10,599 bases of DNA from Candidatus Woesearchaeota archaeon (lineage in GTDB: Archaea; Nanobdellota; Nanobdellia; Woesearchaeales; GW2011-AR9): positions 1-10,599 of the forward strand of contig JACPIL010000066.1 of assembly GCA_016188105.1 (NCBI GenBank), in the 5' to 3' direction. Positions 7,544 through 10,599 of this stretch are shown in pieces (within the stretch, counting starts at the first letter, position 1; each line of letters opens with the position of its first letter). Position numbers and translations under genes: made by a program. The notes beneath the pieces are model-generated. The model searched no databases and was not told the DNA's origin. It saw only the letters and a program-made list of their open reading frames with translations.

Positions 7544-7584
7544 TGAAGGCAATAACTATCAAGTTCGATAATTTATTGCCTTCA
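7544..7584. repeat. Perfect hairpin 3 (12-bp stem with inner 4-bp stem)
   Basis: TGAAGGCAATAA at 7544-7555 pairs with TTATTGCCTTCA at 7573-7584. The 17-nt loop contains a second small stem, TATC (7557-7560) with GATA (7567-7570). It is formed by two oppositely oriented copies of the local ~22-bp repeat. GGCAATAAAT at 7443-7452 is also perfectly complementary to 7571-7580, so an alternative pairing enclosing hairpins 1 and 2 exists. Confidence 0.75.
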
Positions 7585-7640
7585 GTATAAGTGAGCGCCA
7601 AATATTTTGGGAAGAGGTATATTCTATCTAGGGAGAAGGA

Positions 7641-7648
7641 TTATATAG
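7641..7648 (+). promoter_or_regulatory. TATA box of the TraB/ChaN-like lipoprotein gene
   Basis: TTATATAG centred about 27 nt upstream of position 7671. The predicted leader of about 18 nt contains a full AGGAGGT ribosome site at 7676-7682, 6 nt before the ATG at 7689. Confidence 0.55.
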
Positions 7649-7688
7649 TTGGCTTTAGGAGCGTTCAATTGGTTTAGGAGGTTACAAA

Positions 7689-8612
7689 ATGAAAAATTCA
7701 ACTTCAATTTTATTAACTGGATTATTGGCAACAGGATGTGCTTCGTTGCCGCCGATGAGAGGGAATCCTTGGGATCGGGATGTCAACTACGTTATTGAAG
7801 AAGGCAAAGAGACGGATAGTTTTGAAGGGAAGAGCGATTTTACTGTAGTGGTTATACCGGATAAGCATTCTTCATATGGATGTCAGGCAAATGCGTATTT
7901 GACCTTAGAAAAATTAGTTCTTTCCGGCGAGGTAAAATTTGTTGCCAGAGAAGGAAGAGAAGGCCCTACTGAACATGATAATGAAAACTTCCAAAACATG
8001 AGATATTTTGATCGCAACCTGCAAATTCGCCGTTATAAAGATCTGCTTGATTTACCTTTTGAAGAACGGCAAAAACAAGCACGATCTTGGGTCCAGAATC
8101 ATGATTTTCCTTCCCAGTATTGGCATAATCATTTCTCGGATCGATCTTCCAGAAACTGGGAAGAAGTTCAGCCAATGATGGCCAGTGTCTTAGTTGAGGC
8201 CGTGTTTCAAAATGAAAGCCCATTTTATTTGCAGACAATTGGTGTAGAAAACCAAAAAGCTGTTGACGATGCAAAGACTGCTTTGTATAACGCATCTGGT
8301 CCTCTTTACGAGGCTCAACATCTTAATCCCCCTGATAAAAAGAAGGCGGAAGAAGCAGAAAAAGCTTTCAGAGCGGTAGAAAATGAACATATCAGAATTA
8401 GAGATGGTCATATAGTGATAAATATTCAGGAGCACGCTGGCAAAATCAAGGAAGGGCATCTAATTCCATTACATGTAGGTTATCTACATACTCCAGATTT
8501 GACGCAGCGTTTCAGAGATAAAATGATTTCATACAAAGTTATCGAACATGCTGCTTGCATGGAAGCTCCAACTTGCACATTAACTATACAAAAAGAAGAC
8601 ATTTACAAATAA
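7689..8612 (+). CDS. Putative lipoprotein, distantly TraB/ChaN/EreA (Tiki)-like
   Basis: A 307-residue exported protein. The N-terminus has a short hydrophobic signal and an approximate lipobox, LATGC with Cys17 (Ala rather than Leu at -3). A strong AGGAGGT ribosome site fixes the start. The product is not firmly recognised. Three segments resemble the Tiki/TraB/ChaN/EreA superfamily: a beta strand followed by a histidine, VVVIPDKHSSYGCQ (53-66); an acidic turn, AREGREGP (86-93); and a late strand with histidines, PLHVGYLHTPDL (260-271). In that superfamily such His/Glu residues form the active or metal/haem site. A helical, charged region lies at about 190-235. Cys65, Cys290 and Cys296 could form a disulfide if exported. 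It is transcribed away from the repeat-protein operon and ends just before a bidirectional terminator. If not Tiki-like, it is an unknown lipoprotein. Confidence 0.8.
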   Translation: MKNSTSILLTGLLATGCASLPPMRGNPWDRDVNYVIEEGKETDSFEGKSDFTVVVIPDKHSSYGCQANAYLTLEKLVLSGEVKFVAREGREGPTEHDNENFQNMRYFDRNLQIRRYKDLLDLPFEERQKQARSWVQNHDFPSQYWHNHFSDRSSRNWEEVQPMMASVLVEAVFQNESPFYLQTIGVENQKAVDDAKTALYNASGPLYEAQHLNPPDKKKAEEAEKAFRAVENEHIRIRDGHIVINIQEHAGKIKEGHLIPLHVGYLHTPDLTQRFRDKMISYKVIEHAACMEAPTCTLTIQKEDIYK

Positions 8613-8620
8613 TAACCTTT

Positions 8621-8648
8621 GGCCTATTTTTGTAAGAAAAATATGGCC
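8621..8648. terminator. Bidirectional T-tract hairpin between lipoprotein gene and tRNA-Ile
   Basis: TATTTTT at 8625-8631 pairs with AAAAATA at 8637-8643 around loop GTAAG, and GGCC at 8621-8624 can pair with GGCC at 8645-8648 across one bulged base. Each strand shows a run of five T just past its gene, matching archaeal T-rich terminators. The right GGCC is part of the tRNA acceptor stem. Confidence 0.6.
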
Positions 8649-8754
8649 CCACGGTGATTTGAACACCGGACCTCACGATTTCATCACTGGTATCCAGAAA
8701 ATGTCTTCTGCCAATATATCAGTCGTGCGCTCCACCGGACTAAGCTATGGGGCC
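8644..8754 (-). tRNA. tRNA-Ile(GAU) with 37-nt intron
   Basis: Full cloverleaf on the minus strand: acceptor GGCCCCA/TGGGGCC (8748-8754 with 8645-8651), D-arm GCTT/GAGC, anticodon stem CACGA/TCGTG, five-base variable loop AGGTC, T-arm CGGTG/CACCG with loop TTCAAAT, discriminator A at 8644. The 3' CCA is not encoded. The loop reads CTGATA, then 37 extra bases, then A; removing them at the usual archaeal site after base 37 gives CTGATAA, hence anticodon GAU for isoleucine. GCGC before and GAGGTC after the anticodon stem also fit archaeal tRNA-Ile. Confidence 0.92.
8680..8716 (-). other. tRNA-Ile intron (after position 37)
   Basis: A 37-nt intron inside the anticodon loop. It can fold on itself: CAGAA pairs with TTCTG around a 6-nt loop, and ATTGG with CCAGT outside it, with a four-base bulge on the 3' side. 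I could not draw a canonical bulge-helix-bulge with a four-base-pair central helix, so either the motif is relaxed or the boundary is off by a base or so. Confidence 0.7.
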
Positions 8755-8778
8755 GTTAGCTTAGCAGAAAGGAGGATT

Positions 8779-8788
8779 ATTTTTAAAC
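8779..8788 (-). promoter_or_regulatory. TATA box of tRNA-Ile
   Basis: Minus-strand TTTAAAAATA, centred about 29 nt upstream of the mature tRNA 5' end at 8754, the expected place for an archaeal tRNA promoter. Confidence 0.65.
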
Positions 8789-8802
8789 GTTACGCACAAT
8801 GT

Positions 8803-8810
8803 TTATATTC
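8803..8810 (+). promoter_or_regulatory. Putative TATA box of the small hypothetical gene
   Basis: TTTATATT centred about 25-28 nt before the tandem ATGs at 8832 and 8835, implying a leaderless message. It lies downstream of the earlier possible ATG at 8799, which argues against that start. Confidence 0.45.
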
Positions 8811-8831
8811 AAGTTGACTCCCCAGATAGTT

Positions 8832-9170
8832 ATGATGCGTGTTCTTTACGGAGCTCCGGAACCGAATAAAGATTTAATAGTGGAACTTTCTGAAGAACAT
8901 CAGGTTAATTTCCAAGACAAATGGTTAGATTTTAGATTTGAACTAATTCGTTGTAAAGGTTCCGCCCTTAGGAAATATGACTTGGTTTTTTATGATACTC
9001 GTTTATGCCGTGAACCACTTTCACCATCTGAGAGAGCATCTTTTTTTAACCGGGAAATGCGAATTTTTTTAGAGGGATTGCCAATTCCCGTAAGTGTTAT
9101 TGTTGACAAAGGATTAAAAGGAATTCTTTACTTTCCATCGACAGGAAACGTTGAATATTTCCAAGAATAA
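8832..9170 (+). CDS. Small protein of unknown function
   Basis: A 112-residue protein that I do not recognise. It looks soluble: no signal peptide or long hydrophobic segment. It alternates short hydrophobic strands (MRVLYGAPEPN at the start, KYDLVFYDTR mid-protein, PVSVIVDKGLKGILYF near the end) with a charged helical region, SPSERASFFNREMRIFLEGL, which suggests a small alpha/beta fold. The RVLYGAPE opening and VFYD segment loosely recall receiver-like or Rossmann-like folds, but there is no diagnostic motif. The start at 8832 (or the adjacent ATG at 8835) is preferred on TATA spacing; an in-frame ATG at 8799 would add 11 residues and has no ribosome site. It is transcribed away from the tRNA and is followed by a separately promoted gene. 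Confidence 0.65.
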   Translation: MMRVLYGAPEPNKDLIVELSEEHQVNFQDKWLDFRFELIRCKGSALRKYDLVFYDTRLCREPLSPSERASFFNREMRIFLEGLPIPVSVIVDKGLKGILYFPSTGNVEYFQE

Positions 9171-9194
9171 AAATCATTAAATGCCGGAACAACC

Positions 9195-9203
9195 TTTATA
9201 AAA
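9195..9203 (+). promoter_or_regulatory. TATA box of the radical SAM gene
   Basis: TTTATAAAA centred 28 nt before the ATG at 9227 with no Shine-Dalgarno site, a clear leaderless arrangement that also supports that start codon. Confidence 0.65.
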
Positions 9204-9226
9204 TAGCCATTAGACTATCTAATTCT

Positions 9227-10599
9227 ATGAAATACACCATCCTTGACTGTTACACTGATGAAGCTTCCGGATTAGGTGTACCTCCCTATCTGGGGACATA
9301 TCCTCGATATATTTACGGGCAGTTGAGGATGGAAGGGCATGAAGTTTCTTACATCACCATCGACGATCTTCGTCTCTGGAAGAAATACGGAAAGATCAAA
9401 AAAGAACCTACCGAAAAGGAAAAAACCAACATCCTCATTTACAATCTGACAAAGAATGACGCAGAAGAGGTGTTGGCTGAGACCGAAGTGCTGATCATTG
9501 TTTTAGGCGTGCACGTGCCGGGAAAATATTTAACTGCTCTGCCAGGAACGTTGCAGGAAGTTGTACCGCTGCTGAAAGATATAAGATGCAAAAAGATTCT
9601 TACCGGGCCAGCAGTGTTTGGCACACAACTGGAAGGCGGGAAGTTCTATGAAAAGGTACAGCACGATCTTGAGATTAAAGATTACGGAGTTTCTTTTAAT
9701 GATCTGGACAAATTCGCTCTGGCCGGAGCAGAAATCCTTAATCAAATTCCTTATCGAACCATGATTGAGATTGAAACTGGGCGAGGATGCAAAGTTGGCA
9801 AATGCAGTTTCTGTACTGAACCAATTAAAAGTAAATTTGTCAACAGAAAGATGGAATCAGTGGTGAAAGAAGTAAAAGCATATTACAAGCAAGGAGCTAG
9901 ATATTTCCGTCTGGGAAAGCAAGCTGATTTTTACGCTTCTGATCGGCCCATTGAATTGCTCCAGCAAATCCGAAAAGAATGCCTGGAGATTGAAGTGCTG
10001 CAGATAGATAACGTAAATCCCAATTCCGTGGTCGCTCCAGGCGGAGAAGATATCACCAAGGCTATTGTCGAACATTGTACGGCTGGGAATATTGCTGCCT
10101 TTGGAGTGGAAAGCTTTGATCCGGTTGTGGTGAAAGAAAATTTACTGAATACAACTCCGACCATGGCCATGAAAGCGATTAGAATTATTAATAAATACGG
10201 TGCAGAGCGCGGGGAGAATGGTCTGCCAAAATTTCTGCCTGGGATAAATATCATTTTTGGTTTGCTGGGAGAAAGTAAAGAGACGCATAAGAAAAACATG
10301 GAAGCATTGCAGCAAGTGATGAGCGAGGGATTGATGTTGAGGCGCATCAATATCCGCCAAGTGGCAGTATTACCGGACACATATCTAGAAAAACATGGCG
10401 GGACCAAGTATTTAAGGAAAAATAAACAATATTATTGGAAGTGGCGGAATGAAATCCGCCAGAAGATAGATCATCCTATGCTGCAGCTGATCTTGCCGAA
10501 AGGAACGATCATGAGCGATGTCTTTACTGAGATGTACGACGGTAAAACGACCTTCTGCCGGCGGATTGGAACGTACCCATTAGTCATCGGCGTGAAGGG
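9227..10599 (+). CDS. Radical SAM protein, COG1031-like, C-terminal end cut by window edge
   Basis: 457 codons are visible from the ATG at 9227 to the window end, without a stop. The opening, ILDCYTDEASGLGVPPYLGTY then YITIDDLR at about 42-49, matches the pattern I associate with the archaeal COG1031 family (radical SAM enzymes with a C-terminal helix-hairpin-helix). A B12-binding-like N-terminal region spans about 1-170. The 4Fe-4S motif is ETGRGCKVGKCSFCTEP with Cys188, Cys193 and Cys196, that is CX4CX2C rather than the common CX3CX2C. Later segments FRLGKQADFY (about 230), VLQIDNVNP, AFGVESFD and PGINIIFGLLGESKETH are standard for the TIM-barrel core of this superfamily. Substrate unknown; a role on nucleic acid is suggested only by the family's helix-hairpin-helix, which lies outside the window. 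Tyr/Lys-rich region near 405-425 precedes the cut. Confidence 0.88.
   Translation, partial: MKYTILDCYTDEASGLGVPPYLGTYPRYIYGQLRMEGHEVSYITIDDLRLWKKYGKIKKEPTEKEKTNILIYNLTKNDAEEVLAETEVLIIVLGVHVPGKYLTALPGTLQEVVPLLKDIRCKKILTGPAVFGTQLEGGKFYEKVQHDLEIKDYGVSFNDLDKFALAGAEILNQIPYRTMIEIETGRGCKVGKCSFCTEPIKSKFVNRKMESVVKEVKAYYKQGARYFRLGKQADFYASDRPIELLQQIRKECLEIEVLQIDNVNPNSVVAPGGEDITKAIVEHCTAGNIAAFGVESFDPVVVKENLLNTTPTMAMKAIRIINKYGAERGENGLPKFLPGINIIFGLLGESKETHKKNMEALQQVMSEGLMLRRINIRQVAVLPDTYLEKHGGTKYLRKNKQYYWKWRNEIRQKIDHPMLQLILPKGTIMSDVFTEMYDGKTTFCRRIGTYPLVIGVK

Larger units (their letters stand above)
7434..7606. repeat. Four copies of a ~22-bp repeat (three direct, one inverted) in the divergent intergenic region
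   Basis: Core TATAnTGAnGGCAATAA. Plus-strand copies lie at 7434-7456, 7540-7560 and a more diverged one at 7586-7606; a minus-strand copy lies at 7567-7589. The second plus copy and the minus copy face each other and create the third hairpin. Between the first and second copies lie two unrelated perfect hairpins. The 348 bp from 7341 to 7688 hold no convincing gene; this repeat set and the hairpins are its main content, beside a promoter at each end. The function is unknown; operator array, structured RNA and remnant of a small mobile element are all possible. Confidence 0.7.

Noticed and set aside
7434..7610. CRISPR array
   Set aside because: The repeats are imperfect, only four, in mixed orientation and irregularly spaced (starts about 106, 27 and 19 bp apart), with no uniform spacers.
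7966..8459. Minus-strand frames within the TraB/ChaN-like gene
   Set aside because: They overlap a gene with signal peptide and strong ribosome site, and have no ribosome site or motif themselves.
8644..8754. tRNA-Phe(GAA) reading of the same tRNA by moving the intron two bases
   Set aside because: It would need splicing away from the usual site after base 37, and the stem and variable-loop bases fit tRNA-Ile better.
9439..10407. Minus-strand frames opposite the radical SAM gene
   Set aside because: The plus-strand frame is uninterrupted to the window end and carries the iron-sulfur motif and conserved core segments.

Overview
The window looks like chromosomal DNA from an AT-rich archaeon, plausibly a DPANN-type lineage such as Woesearchaeota (the lineage is inference; the domain is well supported). 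Evidence for archaea: a tRNA-Ile gene with an intron just 3' of the anticodon and no encoded CCA; TATA-like boxes about 25-28 nt upstream of several start codons, giving leaderless transcripts; GGTG/GAGG Shine-Dalgarno sites on genes inside operons; and a radical SAM protein of the mainly archaeal COG1031 type. Many products carry a lipobox or signal peptide, so much of the window concerns the cell surface.

Layout. (1) 1-2241, minus strand: a tightly overlapping metal-response operon, ArsR-type repressor -> class I SAM methyltransferase -> Cu+-type P1B ATPase (CopA, cut by the window edge). An inverted repeat between the repressor's TATA box and its start codon is a likely operator. (2) 2336-3928, plus strand, divergent from the operon: a lipoprotein with a peptidoglycan-binding-like domain and a YkuD/L,D-transpeptidase domain, which is unexpected in an archaeon. 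(3) 3942-7340, minus strand: two adjacent genes for a lipid-anchored protein (three Ig/cadherin-like repeats) and a larger secreted protein (eight such repeats). Nearly all repeats carry an acidic DPDGD-type loop. (4) 7341-7688: a divergent intergenic region holding three consecutive perfect hairpins and four copies of a roughly 22-bp repeat; this is the most unusual non-coding structure here. (5) 7689-8612, plus: a lipoprotein distantly resembling the TraB/ChaN/EreA (Tiki) fold. (6) 8644-8754, minus: intron-containing tRNA-Ile(GAU), with a symmetric bidirectional T-tract hairpin between it and the preceding gene. (7) 8832-9170, plus: a small protein of unknown function. (8) 9227-10599, plus: the COG1031-like radical SAM protein, cut by the window edge.

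How the genes may work together: the ArsR/methyltransferase/CopA block reads as a self-regulated metal efflux unit. The transpeptidase-like lipoprotein, the two repeat proteins and the TraB/ChaN-like lipoprotein together look like an envelope or surface gene cluster. All functional statements rest on motif recognition by eye; no database search was run.
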